NCBI GenBank assembly: GCA_963737555.1
Contig: CAVTTB010000008.1
Coordinates: 496,001 to 560,000, forward strand
DNA: 64,000 nucleotides
Direction of reading: 5' to 3'
From: JAHJQQ01 sp963737555
GTDB taxonomy: Bacteria; Pseudomonadota; Gammaproteobacteria; Thiohalobacterales; Thiohalobacteraceae
This document shows positions 50,506 to 60,265 of this stretch, piece by piece. How positions within the stretch are numbered: position 1 is the first letter of the stretch; the number at the start of each line of letters is the position of its first letter. A program made the position numbers and the translations under genes. The notes under the pieces were generated by a model. That model saw only the letters and a list, made by a program, of their open reading frames with translations, had not been told where the DNA came from and did not search any database.

Positions 50506-51867
50506 ATGCACATTCACATTCTCGGTATCTGCGGCACCTTCATGGGCGGTATCGCGCAACTCGCGCGCGCGGCGGGACATCGCGTGTCGGGTTCCGATAC
50601 CAACGTCTATCCGCCCATGAGCACGCAGCTCGAAGCGGCAGGCATCGCACTGCAAGAAGGGTTTCGCCCCGAACATCTACAGCCCGCGCCGGATCAAGTC
50701 GTCGTCGGCAATGCACTGTCGCGCGGCAATCCCGCCGTTGAATACCTGCTCGATCAAGGCATCGCCTACACCTCGGGCCCGCAATGGTTGGCCGAGCATG
50801 TGCTCGCGGATCGCTGGGTGTTGGCGGTGGCGGGCACGCACGGCAAGACCTCGACCGCCAGCATGCTGGCCTGGATTCTGGAATACGCTGGCTTGAAGCC
50901 GGGATTTCTGATCGGCGGCGTACCGAGCAACTTCGGTGTGTCTGCACGTTTAGGCGAGATGCCGTTCTTCGTTGTCGAGGCCGACGAATACGACACGGCC
51001 TTCTTCGACAAGCGTTCCAAGTTCGTGCATTACCGGCCGCGCACGGCGATTCTCAATAATCTGGAATTCGATCACGCGGATATCTTTCCCGATGTCGCGG
51101 CGATTCAAAGACAGTTCCATCATCTGGTGCGCACTATCCCGGCCAGCGGCTTGATTGTCAGCAATGCCGATGACGCGCGACTCGCCGAGGTGCTGGCGAT
51201 GGGTTGTTGGACGCCGGTGGAAAACGTGACGGCAACGGCAGCACCGGCGCAGTGGCAGGCGCGCAAGCTCAGCGCCGACGGCAGTCGCTTCGAAGTGCTG
51301 TGCGCGGGCGCAGTGCAAGGCACGGTGGAATGGAATCAACTCGGCGATCACAACGTACACAACGCGCTCGCGGCGATGGCGGCCGCGCGTCATGCCGGCG
51401 TGCCCGCCGCGCACGCCATTGCCGCACTGGCGGAATATCAAGGCGTGAAGCGGCGCATGGAAGTGCGCGGCGTGGTGCGCGACATCACCGTGTATGACGA
51501 TTTCGCGCATCATCCAACCGCGATTGAAACCACGCTGGCAGGCCTGCGCGACAAGGTCGGCGCGGCGCGCATCCTCGCGGTGTTGGAGCCGCGTTCCAAT
51601 ACCATGCGTCTGGGCGTGCATCGCGCCGCCATCGCACCTGCATTGGCAAAGGCCGATCGCGTCTGGTTGTATGAGCCGCCGGATCTCGGCTGGAATCTCA
51701 GCGATGTCGCAGCGGCGGCGAAGCCGCAGACCGATGTTGCGGCGACCATCGACGCGGTGGTGAATGCTGTCGCCGCGGAAGCGCGACCCGGTGATCACAT
51801 CATCATCATGAGTAATGGCGGCTTCGGCGGTATTCACGCCAAGCTGCTGGTCGCGTTGGCGGGATGA
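50506..51867 (+). CDS. mpl: UDP-MurNAc:L-Ala-gamma-D-Glu-meso-DAP ligase Mpl
   Basis: The 453-residue Mur-ligase family enzyme recycles murein tripeptide onto UDP-MurNAc. It has the N-terminal MHIHILGICGTFMGGIAQLA, the P-loop VAGTHGKTSTASMLAW, FVVEADEYDTAFFDKRSKF, LNNLEFDHADIF and YDDFAHHPTAI. The ATG at 50506 fits the family N-terminus; one at 50485 is in frame. ubiX follows 86 bases later, a frequent pair. Confidence 0.94.
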   Translation: MHIHILGICGTFMGGIAQLARAAGHRVSGSDTNVYPPMSTQLEAAGIALQEGFRPEHLQPAPDQVVVGNALSRGNPAVEYLLDQGIAYTSGPQWLAEHVLADRWVLAVAGTHGKTSTASMLAWILEYAGLKPGFLIGGVPSNFGVSARLGEMPFFVVEADEYDTAFFDKRSKFVHYRPRTAILNNLEFDHADIFPDVAAIQRQFHHLVRTIPASGLIVSNADDARLAEVLAMGCWTPVENVTATAAPAQWQARKLSADGSRFEVLCAGAVQGTVEWNQLGDHNVHNALAAMAAARHAGVPAAHAIAALAEYQGVKRRMEVRGVVRDITVYDDFAHHPTAIETTLAGLRDKVGAARILAVLEPRSNTMRLGVHRAAIAPALAKADRVWLYEPPDLGWNLSDVAAAAKPQTDVAATIDAVVNAVAAEARPGDHIIIMSNGGFGGIHAKLLVALAG

Positions 51868-51953
51868 TGCTACACATCCCGCGTAGACGCATCTGATTCA
51901 GGTTCGCAATAGTGCAGGTAAGGTAAGTTATCAAACGTGAAAGGCGCGTCACC

Positions 51954-52577
51954 ATGACCACACCCAGCCAACGTCCCATCGCCCTCGCCATCACCGGCGC
52001 CTCCGGTGTGCACTACGCGCTGCGCCTGCTGCAATACCTGATCGACGTCGGCGAGACGGTGTACCTGATGATCTCCGAGCCGGGACAGATTGTCATCAGC
52101 ATGGAAACCGAGTTGAAATTGCCGGGACGCCCGGCTGAAATACAGCGCTTTCTCACCGAGTATTACGGTGCCGAACCCGGGCAATTACAGGTCTTCGGCA
52201 AACAGGAATGGACCGCGCCGGTGGCCAGCGGCTCCAGTGTGCCGCGTGCGATGGTGGTGTGTCCCTGCACCATGGGCACGCTCGCCGGTATCGCCGCCGG
52301 CACCAGCGACAACCTCATCGAACGCGCCGCCGACGTGGTGCTCAAGGAAGGCCGCAAACTCATTCTCGTCCCGCGCGAAACGCCGTTCTCGGTGATTCAC
52401 TTGGAGAACATGCTCAAGCTCGCGCGCATGGGTGCGGTGATGATGGCCGCGAATCCTGGCTTCTACCATCTACCGCAAAGCCTCGACGACCTGGTCGACT
52501 TCATCGTCGCGCGCATCCTCGATCAACTCGACATCGCGCATGATCTGTCGGTGCGCTGGGGCGAGGAGTCGCCCTGA
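51954..52577 (+). CDS. ubiX: Flavin prenyltransferase UbiX
   Basis: The 207-residue enzyme makes prenylated FMN for the UbiD decarboxylase of ubiquinone synthesis. Motifs: IALAITGASGVHYALRLLQY, VASGSSVPRAMVVCPCTMGT, IERAADVVLKEGRKLILVPR and ETPFSVIHLENMLKLARMG. GAAAGG precedes the ATG. Length is normal. Confidence 0.94.
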   Translation: MTTPSQRPIALAITGASGVHYALRLLQYLIDVGETVYLMISEPGQIVISMETELKLPGRPAEIQRFLTEYYGAEPGQLQVFGKQEWTAPVASGSSVPRAMVVCPCTMGTLAGIAAGTSDNLIERAADVVLKEGRKLILVPRETPFSVIHLENMLKLARMGAVMMAANPGFYHLPQSLDDLVDFIVARILDQLDIAHDLSVRWGEESP

Positions 52578-52840
52578 TTTCTCGGGGTGTCGCGTTTGCA
52601 GGGTCTGTTCGGCCGCTTTCGCCCGGTCAATACACGGCGTTGCCCGCGACCGCGCACATCGCCTGCGCGCAGAAAGTGATTCCAGCCTCGCATCCTTGCT
52701 TAGCGTCTGGCATATGCGCCTGCCATACGGCCTAACGAGCCCCGACGGTGTGCCGGCCGGCACAGGTTAGAGCAGACCAGGGCCTGAAAATGGTATCCTC
52801 ATGTCCATTATCCCAGGCAATAGACAGACGATAGAGTTAG

Positions 52841-53699
52841 ATGAAAGTACCAAAAAGATTACAACCGCTGGTCGATGACGGCCTGGTCGATGAAGTCCTT
52901 TCCCAGTTGATGAGCGGCAAAGAAGCGCAGGTCTATGTGGTGCGCTGCGGTTCCGCGATTCGCTGTGCCAAGGTTTATAAAGAGGCGAACCAGCGCAGCT
53001 TCAAGCAAGCCGTGCAATATCAGGAAGGCCGCAAGGTTAAGAACACCCGCCAGGCGCGCGCCATGGGTAAAGGCAGTCGTTACGGTCAAAAAAAGTCGGA
53101 AGATGCCTGGCTCAACGCCGAAGTGGATGCGCTCTATCGTTTGGCCACAGCCGGTGTGCGCGTACCCCAGCCTTTTGGATTTGTCGATGGTGTCTTGTTA
53201 ATGGAACTGGTCACAGACGCCGAAGGCAACGCTGCTCCACGCCTCAATGATGTGTCTTTATCCGAAGCAGCAGGCGCGTGATTATCACCAGGTGATGATG
53301 GCGGAAATCGTGCGCATGCTCTTCGCCGGTCTTGTTCATGGCGACTTATCGCCGTTCAACGTGTTGGTCGATGAGAAAGGGCCGGTCATTATCGACCTGC
53401 CACAGGCGGTCAATGCGGCAGGCAATAACAGCGCAGGCATGATGCTGGAGCGCGATGTCGACAACATGACAGCCCATTTCGGCCGCTTTGCCCCGTCGTT
53501 ATTGAAAACCGATTACGGCAAGGAAATTTGGGCGCTGTATACCAGCGGCAAACTTCAGCCGGACAGCAAGTTGACCGGACGCTTTGAACGCAGCACGGTG
53601 GATGCCGATGTGACAACCGTCATGCAGGTGATCGACGATGCGCGGGAACAGGAACTTGAGCGGCGTTTGCGGGAACAGGCCGCCTCGGAAATGGAATAG
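52841..53699 (+). pseudogene. RIO1-family serine protein kinase, frameshifted
   Basis: The first part (MKVPKRLQPLVDDGLVDEVL, SGKEAQVYVV, CAKVYKEANQRSFKQAVQYQ) has the nucleotide loop and ATP-binding Lys of RIO kinases. Near 53265 the frame changes and continues QQARDYHQVMMAEIVRMLFA, the catalytic loop HGDLSPFNVLVDE and metal loop VIIDLPQAV, ending EQAASEME. The joined protein has about 285 residues. Bacterial RIO kinases are common but poorly understood. An indel is likely. Confidence 0.83.
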
Positions 53700-53751
53700 T
53701 CTGTCTGGAGACAGGCGCAATGTCCGTAGCCTGTCGAGAGCAGGTTATTTC

Positions 53752-54999
53752 TCACGGCTCCGCAAATAAACTCCGCACCGTCTCCGGAATTTCTCCCTTC
53801 GGCGTAAGTTTGTTGTTCTTGCCGACTTCGTAGAGCCCAAACCACTCCTCCGGGTCTTCCGGCTCATGGCGTGTCGAGTCGGTGTGATCTTCGCCGCTCT
53901 TCCACCATTCGTCTTGGAGTTCGAAGAACACCAGGCCGGCGAATTTCTCGTGGCCTTTGGCGGTGCGGGTGTCCTTCCACACCGAGCGGAACGTCTTCGG
54001 TACATCTTCGACGCGATGGCCGCCGAAGCCGGGTACCCAGGCTTTCGGTTCGATGGGTGAGGTTGAAAGGCCGACTTGGGTGATGAGTATTGGCATGGCG
54101 ACGCTGGCGGCGAGTTGTTCCAGATACCCTTGATAGGCCGTGCCCGTCACCGACCCTGGCGGTGAAGTTTTAACGCCGCGCGCGTAGGTGTAGATGTTCA
54201 TGCACATGAGGTCGCCGATGTCCGCGACTAATACACTCTCGCGCGGTACTTCGATATCCGGACGATCGGCAAGCGGGCCGACATGCGTCCAACTCGTATG
54301 ACAATACAAATGCCGTTGGCCATAACGCGTCAGTTCGTAGTCGATGGCCGCATCGATGAGGCGCGCGAGTGCGACTTCGGTGGGTGTGCGGCCACTGACG
54401 ACGATGTGCTTGCCGGTAAAGTCGCGCACCTCGGGATGGCGCGTGTCGGTGCGTTTGATGGCGTCGGCGTGGAGTTCATCGCCGATGGAGAACAACACCA
54501 GACGTTCCGGGCGGCCGACGCTGTAGGTGTGATCGATGACGGCCTTGATCTGGGTGATGGTCGCAGCGAGGAAGGCTTCGTCGAGAAAATCCGGCGCGCC
54601 GCCCATGACCCAGATGTCCTGCCCGTAGACGAGATCGTGCTTGTCGAGCTCGGTGAAAAAGTTTTTGGGCATCAGCAGCGGAAACACATGCAGATAGTTC
54701 ACGCCCAGTTCGCGCATCAAACCGAGATGTTCGACATAGCGTGCGTCGTCACCGGGTGGCGCGCCGAACAACGGGGTCTCGCCCTGCAGATACGGGGAGT
54801 AACCCATCCCGCGGAAGAAGGCCGGTTTGTTGCTGCGTCGATCGATGATCGACGTGTCTTTCACGACGAAGCGCGTGGGTGCGGGCGTCGCGGCGGTGAT
54901 CCGCGCGGTTTTGCCGAGGGTGGTGAGCGGCTCGGCGAACGCATGGTTGGCCGCAGTCAGAAGCGCGATGCAGGCGAAGACGGTAAGCATGTGTGTCAT
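53752..54999 (-). CDS. Exported glycosidase-like (TIM-barrel) protein
   Basis: The 415-residue protein has a signal peptide (MTHMLTVFACIALLTAANHA, cleavage after FAEP or nearby). The body resembles GH2/GH5-type barrels: FRGMGYSPYLQGETP, LGLMRELGVNYLHVFPLLMP, LVLFSIGDELHADA (possible acid/base Glu), ILITQVGLSTSP and GLVFFELQDEWWKSG (possible nucleophile region). Substrate is unknown. An upstream extension of the frame covers the next gene's start and is not used. It ends with acidic DPEEWFGLYEVG typical of the barrel end. Confidence 0.75.
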   Translation of the reverse strand: MTHMLTVFACIALLTAANHAFAEPLTTLGKTARITAATPAPTRFVVKDTSIIDRRSNKPAFFRGMGYSPYLQGETPLFGAPPGDDARYVEHLGLMRELGVNYLHVFPLLMPKNFFTELDKHDLVYGQDIWVMGGAPDFLDEAFLAATITQIKAVIDHTYSVGRPERLVLFSIGDELHADAIKRTDTRHPEVRDFTGKHIVVSGRTPTEVALARLIDAAIDYELTRYGQRHLYCHTSWTHVGPLADRPDIEVPRESVLVADIGDLMCMNIYTYARGVKTSPPGSVTGTAYQGYLEQLAASVAMPILITQVGLSTSPIEPKAWVPGFGGHRVEDVPKTFRSVWKDTRTAKGHEKFAGLVFFELQDEWWKSGEDHTDSTRHEPEDPEEWFGLYEVGKNNKLTPKGEIPETVRSLFAEP

Positions 55000-55066
55000 G
55001 TTTGGACCTTGTGCTGCTGCGATGTGATTCAATGAGCGGATGTCTCGTCGCGAGACTGTGCGATAT

Positions 55067-57049
55067 TCAACGCGGCCGTATGAGCAACAGCGGCTGGCCG
55101 CTATCATCGCGCTGCCGGTGTTCGACCCACAACACCGGCACGCTGTCGTTGTACAACGTGTCCAACACGGACGGGGTGTCGCTGCGGCTGACCAGATAAC
55201 TGAACAGCATCCGCTGCTGCACTTGCAGTTCGGTAACACTGCCGATCCATAACGGTGTCAATGGATCCCAGAGCATCCACCGTGTCCGCCACAGACGCAA
55301 TACATAAAGCCGCTGGCCATCCGGGCTGTGACGTATCAGGCGAGTCGATTCATGTTGACCGTCGTGCACTTGCGGCAACACCGGTAAGACGGCGAGGTCC
55401 GGTTGCGGTGCCAGCCATTGTAATGCGCTGGTGGCGGATAACTCGATGGGACTCTGCCAGCCGTGTTGTCCAAGCGCGTCGATTAAGGTGCTGAGATCGC
55501 CGGCATACTGAACATTGAGGGATTGGCGGTCGCGGTCTTTGAGGTCGTGACGCACGGCCGGCAGCGATCTCCAATCCTCTTCCCACCAACGCGCCAATGG
55601 CACGCTGCGGTATTCGCGCGGTGCCGCATAGCGTTCGGTCTGCTGTTCCAGCGAGAGACCCATGTGCCAGTTGTTCATGAAGGCGAGGGTGCCGGCGCTG
55701 AGTAGCAGCAGGCTCGGCCAGCCGAGCTTGTTGGCGGGATGACGGCGGTAGGCGATACCGAACAGAGACACGCAGACAATGCCGAGCGCCAATCCGCCCA
55801 ACACATCCGACAACCAGTGCGCACCGAGATACAGGCGTGAAAAGCCAATCGGTACGATCAACAAGGTGACGCCGACATACGGCAGCCAACGCCGTGCCGG
55901 TGTCAGTTCGCGTGCGATCAACACCGCGAGGAAGCCAAACACGGCGACGCTTAAACTGGTGTGGTTGCTCGGAAAGCTGAAGGCGCTGATGCCTTCATAC
56001 ATGGCTGATGGCCGCGGCACCGCGATCACCAGTTTGAGTAAGCGTGACAACGCCGCGGTGACGGCGCATACGGCCAGCCAGTGCAAGGCTGCCTTGCCGC
56101 GGCCGCGCAGGATCAGCCACGCGCTGCCCGCACCCAGTGTCGCCAGCAAGATCGGACTGTCGCCGAAGCCGGTGATGAACACCAGCGCCAGATCCGCCAA
56201 CGGCGAACGCAGTTCCTGCAAGGACTGATAGACGAACAGATCCAAGCCCGACAGCCAGCTGCTCAGCAACCACGATGAGAGCAGACTGAGTGGCGTCAAC
56301 ACCGCCACGATGATCGCCAGACCGCGCGCCTCGGGATGCGTCGGATCGAGTACGGCTGCGACCACGGGTTGCAGTAGCGGATGGTTGCGCGAGGCATCGA
56401 GGATGCGCGTCAGCAGAAATCCAGCGCGGGGTTGCAGAAGGTATGCGCTGCGCTGTACTAGCCAGATGCCGAACCAGACCACCACCAGTAATACCAACAC
56501 CAGCACAGCCAGGCGTCCGGCGACTTCGGCGGCCAGGCCCAACGATGCACCGAACACCACGCCGGGCAGGGTGTAGGCCGGCGCCCATAACAAAGCGGAA
56601 AACACATTTACCACGAAGAAACGCCGCGGCGGCATATCCAGCATACCGGCCACGGTCGGCAGGATCGGCCGTACCGGACCGAGGAAGCGCGCCATCACCA
56701 CACTTTTGCCACCGTGCTTGTGGAAGAAATCCACGCCGCGGTTGAGCAGGGCAGGATAACGTTTGAATGGCCACATCACGCGCAGGTGTTGATGGAAATG
56801 CCGGCCAATCCAGAAGCTGACGCCGTCGCCGAGCACCGCGCCGGCGGCGGCCCACAACAGTGTGGGTAACAGTTCCAACGCGCCGGCCGCCACCAACGCG
56901 CCGATACCGAACATGATCGCCACGCCCGGCAGAATCAGCCCGACCAAGGCCAGCGATTCACCGGCGGAAATCAGGAACACGCCCAGGTAGGCCCAGTGCG
57001 GGTTCTGTTGTATCCAATCGATCAGGGTTTGAAAGGTGTCGGCGAACAT
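55067..57049 (-). CDS. DedA-PAP2-LssY fusion membrane protein
   Basis: The 660-residue protein joins three parts. Residues about 1-200 are a DedA/SNARE-associated domain (ESLALVGLILPGVAIMFG, FLGPVRPILPTVAGMLDMP). Residues about 240-440 are a PAP2 lipid phosphatase with KLVIAVPRPS, FSFPSNHTS and GFSRLYLGAHWLSDVLGG. Residues about 470-660 are an LssY-type C-terminal domain (PLARWWEEDWRSLPAVRHDL, RLYVLRLWRTRWML). It probably moves and dephosphorylates undecaprenyl or phosphatidyl lipids. Such fusions occur in several gammaproteobacteria. Confidence 0.87.
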   Translation of the reverse strand: MFADTFQTLIDWIQQNPHWAYLGVFLISAGESLALVGLILPGVAIMFGIGALVAAGALELLPTLLWAAAGAVLGDGVSFWIGRHFHQHLRVMWPFKRYPALLNRGVDFFHKHGGKSVVMARFLGPVRPILPTVAGMLDMPPRRFFVVNVFSALLWAPAYTLPGVVFGASLGLAAEVAGRLAVLVLVLLVVVWFGIWLVQRSAYLLQPRAGFLLTRILDASRNHPLLQPVVAAVLDPTHPEARGLAIIVAVLTPLSLLSSWLLSSWLSGLDLFVYQSLQELRSPLADLALVFITGFGDSPILLATLGAGSAWLILRGRGKAALHWLAVCAVTAALSRLLKLVIAVPRPSAMYEGISAFSFPSNHTSLSVAVFGFLAVLIARELTPARRWLPYVGVTLLIVPIGFSRLYLGAHWLSDVLGGLALGIVCVSLFGIAYRRHPANKLGWPSLLLLSAGTLAFMNNWHMGLSLEQQTERYAAPREYRSVPLARWWEEDWRSLPAVRHDLKDRDRQSLNVQYAGDLSTLIDALGQHGWQSPIELSATSALQWLAPQPDLAVLPVLPQVHDGQHESTRLIRHSPDGQRLYVLRLWRTRWMLWDPLTPLWIGSVTELQVQQRMLFSYLVSRSDTPSVLDTLYNDSVPVLWVEHRQRDDSGQPLLLIRPR

Positions 57050-57102
57050 GGTCGGCGATTATACGCCTGCGAAGGGCAACAAGCAAAATCAAAATCTTGT
57101 CA

Positions 57103-57234
57103 GCCACGGAAAACACGGATGGTATCAATGAAAGAGAGTAGTGCCGCAAAGAACCAAGCGATCATACGGACAGCAATTCGAGGCGGGCCATGACATGCAG
57201 TCATCATGTCTGTGCTTTCCGTGTTTTCCGTGGC
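57103..57234. repeat. GCCACGGAAAACACGGA inverted repeat
   Basis: GCCACGGAAAACACGGA (57103-57119) is inverted as TCCGTGTTTTCCGTGGC (57218-57234), a perfect 17-base pair of arms around about 100 bases. It lies between hemL and the DedA fusion gene. Confidence 0.7.
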
Positions 57235-57246
57235 AAAAAATAGTTT

Positions 57247-58527
57247 TCAAAGTGCCGCGAAACTCTTTTCCGCCGCGGCAAAGGTCGCCTCCAACGCCGC
57301 CTGATCATGCGCCGCCGAGACGAAGCCCGCTTCATACGCCGACGGCGCGAGATACACGCCGTGATTGAGCATCGCGTGGAAGAACAATTTGAAGCGGTCG
57401 AGGTTGCATTGACCCACTTGATAGAAGTTGTGTACGTCGCGCGCTTCGGTGAAGAACAGCCCGAACATGCCGCCGACACGATTGCAGGTCAGTGGGATAT
57501 TCGCCTTGCGCGCGCGTTCCATCAACCCGTCGGTCAGTTGTTCCGTGGTTTTCGTCAGGCGTTCATGGAAGCCCGGCGCCTGAACCTTCTTCAGCGTCGC
57601 GAGACCGGCGGCCATGGCCACCGGATTGCCCGACAGCGTGCCGGCCTGATACACCGGGCCGAGCGGCGCGATCTGTTCCATGATTTCGCGTTTGCCGCCG
57701 AAGGCGCCGACCGGCAGGCCGCCGCCAACGACTTTGCCGAGGGTGGTGAGATCGGGCGTGACACCGTAATACGCTTGCGCGCCACCGAGTGCGACGCGAA
57801 AACCGGTCATCACTTCGTCGAAGATCAACACCGCACCGTATTCACTGCACACCGCGCGCAGGCCTTCGAGAAAGCCCGGCTGCGGCGGCACGCAATTCAT
57901 ATTGCCGGCGACCGGCTCGACGATGATGGCGGCGATTTGACCGCCGACATGGGCGAACGCCTCGCGTACCTGCTCGAGGTTGTTGTATTCCAAGGTCAGC
58001 GTGTGTTCGGCGAGCGCCACCGGCACGCCGGGTGAGGTCGGCACACCGAGCGTCAATGCGCCGGAGCCGGCCTTGACCAACAACGAGTCCGAATGGCCGT
58101 GATAGCAGCCTTCGAATTTCACGATCTTGTCGCGGCCGGTGAAGCCGCGCGCGAGACGGATCGCGCTCATGGTCGCCTCGGTGCCGGAGCTGACCATGCG
58201 CACCATGTCCATCGACGGCACCAGTTCACAGAGCAGATCGGCCATGCGCGTTTCGATCTCGGTCGGCGCGCCGAAACCCAAACCGTTGGCGGCGGCCTCC
58301 TGCACGGCGCGGATCACGTCGGGATCGGCGTGGCCGAGGATCATCGGTCCCCAGGAACCCACATAGTCGACATAGCGTTTGCCATCGGCATCGAAGATGT
58401 ACGCACCCGCGCCGCGCTCGAAGAACAGCGGTTCGCCGCCGACACCTTTGAAGGCGCGCACCGGCGAGTTCACGCCGCCGGGGATGTGCTGCTGGGCCTG
58501 CTGGAACAACTCATGCGATTTGGTCAT
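57247..58527 (-). CDS. hemL: Glutamate-1-semialdehyde 2,1-aminomutase HemL
   Basis: The 426-residue PLP enzyme makes 5-aminolevulinate in the C5 route of heme synthesis. Motifs: MTKSHELFQQAQQHIPGGVN, SSGTEATMSAIRLARG, LIFDEVMTGFRVA and the PLP lysine in TTLGKVVGGGLPVGAFGG. Length is normal. thiE and thiD lie upstream on the same strand, a frequent gammaproteobacterial arrangement, though a repeat separates thiE from hemL. Confidence 0.95.
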   Translation of the reverse strand: MTKSHELFQQAQQHIPGGVNSPVRAFKGVGGEPLFFERGAGAYIFDADGKRYVDYVGSWGPMILGHADPDVIRAVQEAAANGLGFGAPTEIETRMADLLCELVPSMDMVRMVSSGTEATMSAIRLARGFTGRDKIVKFEGCYHGHSDSLLVKAGSGALTLGVPTSPGVPVALAEHTLTLEYNNLEQVREAFAHVGGQIAAIIVEPVAGNMNCVPPQPGFLEGLRAVCSEYGAVLIFDEVMTGFRVALGGAQAYYGVTPDLTTLGKVVGGGLPVGAFGGKREIMEQIAPLGPVYQAGTLSGNPVAMAAGLATLKKVQAPGFHERLTKTTEQLTDGLMERARKANIPLTCNRVGGMFGLFFTEARDVHNFYQVGQCNLDRFKLFFHAMLNHGVYLAPSAYEAGFVSAAHDQAALEATFAAAEKSFAAL

Positions 58528-58557
58528 GCGTATTTATCCTGAACGATCAGATATGTT

Positions 58558-58727
58558 TGAACCGCCAAGACGCCGAGGGCGCCAAGATTATTTTGAACCG
58601 CCAAGGCGCCAAGACGCCAAGAGTAACTTATTGAAAAGGCCATTCGGTCTTTTCAATGATCATTCTTGGCGTCTTGGCGCTTGGCGGTTTCCAGGTTTCT
58701 TGGCGATCTTGGCGTCTTGGCGGTTCA
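58558..58727. repeat. Nested AACCGCCAAGACGCCAAG inverted repeats
   Basis: The outer arms TGAACCGCCAAGACGCC (58558-58574) and GGCGTCTTGGCGGTTCA (58711-58727) enclose a second pair (TTTGAACCGCCAAGGCGCCA and TTCTTGGCGTCTTGGCGCTT) around an AT-rich centre TTGAAAAG/CTTTTCAA. It is the same family as 50380-50480. Confidence 0.78.
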
Positions 58728-58735
58728 CAACGAAG

Positions 58736-59350
58736 TCAGTCAAACAACGCCGCGAACCGTCGCGCCGCCGCTTCGATATCCGGTTGGCCGAACACGCCAT
58801 GAATGACCGCGAGCATATCCGCGCCGGCGTCGATCAACAGGCCGCCATTGTCCGGGGTGATGCCGCCGATGGCAACCAAGGGCAGGGCGAGCGCGTGCCG
58901 CGCTGCGCGCAGCAGCTCCGGCGTGGCGGCCAGCGCATCCGGTTTGGTTCGCGAGGGGAAGAAGCGACCGAAGGCGACATAGTCGGCGCCCTGTTCCGCC
59001 GCGGTCTGCGCATGTGTCAACTGGTTGTAACAGGAGACGCCGATAATCGCGCCATTGCCGAGTCGTTGGCGCGCCGCAGGTAATGCCGCGTCGTCGCGGC
59101 CGAGATGCACGCCGGCCGCGCCGATGTCGGCGGCGAGTTGCACATCATCGTTGATGATCAGCAATGCGCCGTGCTGCTTGCAGAGCGTGTTGAGCGCGGC
59201 GGCTTCTGTTGTGCGGCGCGCGGCGTCGTGGCTTTTGTCACGATATTGAATGACGCGTGCACCGCCACGCAGCGCCGCCGCGACGGCCGGAATCAGGGCG
59301 TCGCCGGGCGTGAGCGTGGTGTCGGTGATGGCATAGAGGCCGGTGAGCAT
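58736..59350 (-). CDS. thiE: Thiamine-phosphate synthase ThiE
   Basis: The 204-residue TIM-barrel enzyme couples the hydroxymethylpyrimidine and thiazole halves of thiamine. Motifs: GLYAITDTTL, VIQYRDKS, LIINDDVQLAADIGAAGVHL, GVSCYNQL, YVAFGRFFPSRTKPDA and LVAIGGITPDN. All phosphate-binding and metal residues are kept. It follows thiD about 110 bases downstream, with a REP-like hairpin between them. Confidence 0.94.
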   Translation of the reverse strand: MLTGLYAITDTTLTPGDALIPAVAAALRGGARVIQYRDKSHDAARRTTEAAALNTLCKQHGALLIINDDVQLAADIGAAGVHLGRDDAALPAARQRLGNGAIIGVSCYNQLTHAQTAAEQGADYVAFGRFFPSRTKPDALAATPELLRAARHALALPLVAIGGITPDNGGLLIDAGADMLAVIHGVFGQPDIEAAARRFAALFD

Positions 59351-59374
59351 TTGCGAAGGTTCGTATTGGAATGT

Positions 59375-59452
59375 ATCGGGGTCAGAGCCGAATTAATTGC
59401 TGGCGCGGTAACGGGCTGGCCGTTGGCGTTTGAATTCGGGTCTGACCCCGAT
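59375..59452. repeat. GGGGTCAGA REP-like hairpin
   Basis: ATCGGGGTCAGA (59375-59386) is inverted as TCTGACCCCGAT (59441-59452), with more pairing inside (CCGAATTAA and TTGAATTCGG). It is related to the repeats at 39489-39660 and lies between thiD and thiE. Confidence 0.7.
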
Positions 59453-59458
59453 GCTTCT

Positions 59459-60265
59459 CTATTCCTCTTCACCCTGCGCCCAGAACAATCGGTTCGGCAG
59501 CGGTTGGCCCATGCCCAGACGCATCGCGTGGGCCAGGGTTTCCCAGGTGTAGGCCTGTGCCTCATGCACAGCGGAGAGCGGTTCCAGGCCTTGCGCGAGC
59601 AGGCCGGCGATGCTGGCGGCCAAGGTGCACCCCGAACCGTGAAAGCTGCCGTTGAGGCGTTCCCAGGTGTAGGTTTCCAGCAGCCGGTGATTGCCGTAGA
59701 GCGTATTGGTCACGGCGGTGGTGTTTTCGTGCGTGCCGGTGATGAGCACGAATTCGCAGCCTTTTTCCAGCAGGGCCATGGCGCAGGCATCGAGATTATC
59801 CGCCTCGGGTGCGAGGGCGCGCGCCTCCAGGCTGTTGGGCGTGAGTACGGTGATATGCGGCAGCAGCAGACTGTCGATGGCTTCAAGGACGTCGCTCCCC
59901 GCCAGGTTCGTGCCGTTACCCGAGGCGATGATCGGATCGAGCACCACCGGGATATTGGGATAATCCTGCAACACGCCGCAGATCGCCTCGACCGCCTCGG
60001 CGCTGCCGAGCATACCGATCTTGATGGCGGCGACCGGCATATCTTCGAGCACGGCGCGCGCCTGCTCCATAATCAGCGTCCCGTCCAGCGGCGCGTAGCT
60101 GAAGACCGTTTGGGTGTCCTGCACGGTGACCGCGGTGATCACGGGCGCGCAATGGCAGCCGTGGCTGGCCAGGGATTCGATATCGGCTTGAATGCCGGCG
60201 CCGCCGCTGGGATCGCTGCCGGAAAGCGCGAGGACGACGGGTACAGTGCTGGCGATTTCGTTCAT
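59459..60265 (-). CDS. thiD: Hydroxymethylpyrimidine/phosphomethylpyrimidine kinase ThiD
   Basis: The 268-residue ribokinase-fold enzyme phosphorylates HMP twice for thiamine synthesis. Motifs: VVLALSGSDPSGGAGIQADI, GCHCAPVITAVTVQDT, VVLDPIIASGNG, LTPNSLEARAL and the anion hole with the catalytic Asp replaced in context by NGSFHGSGCTLAASIAG. In most ThiD this reads GTGCTLSSA with Asp or His before; here His precedes Gly, as in many bacterial ThiD. The ATG at 60265 gives the normal N-terminus. Confidence 0.92.
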   Translation of the reverse strand: MNEIASTVPVVLALSGSDPSGGAGIQADIESLASHGCHCAPVITAVTVQDTQTVFSYAPLDGTLIMEQARAVLEDMPVAAIKIGMLGSAEAVEAICGVLQDYPNIPVVLDPIIASGNGTNLAGSDVLEAIDSLLLPHITVLTPNSLEARALAPEADNLDACAMALLEKGCEFVLITGTHENTTAVTNTLYGNHRLLETYTWERLNGSFHGSGCTLAASIAGLLAQGLEPLSAVHEAQAYTWETLAHAMRLGMGQPLPNRLFWAQGEEE

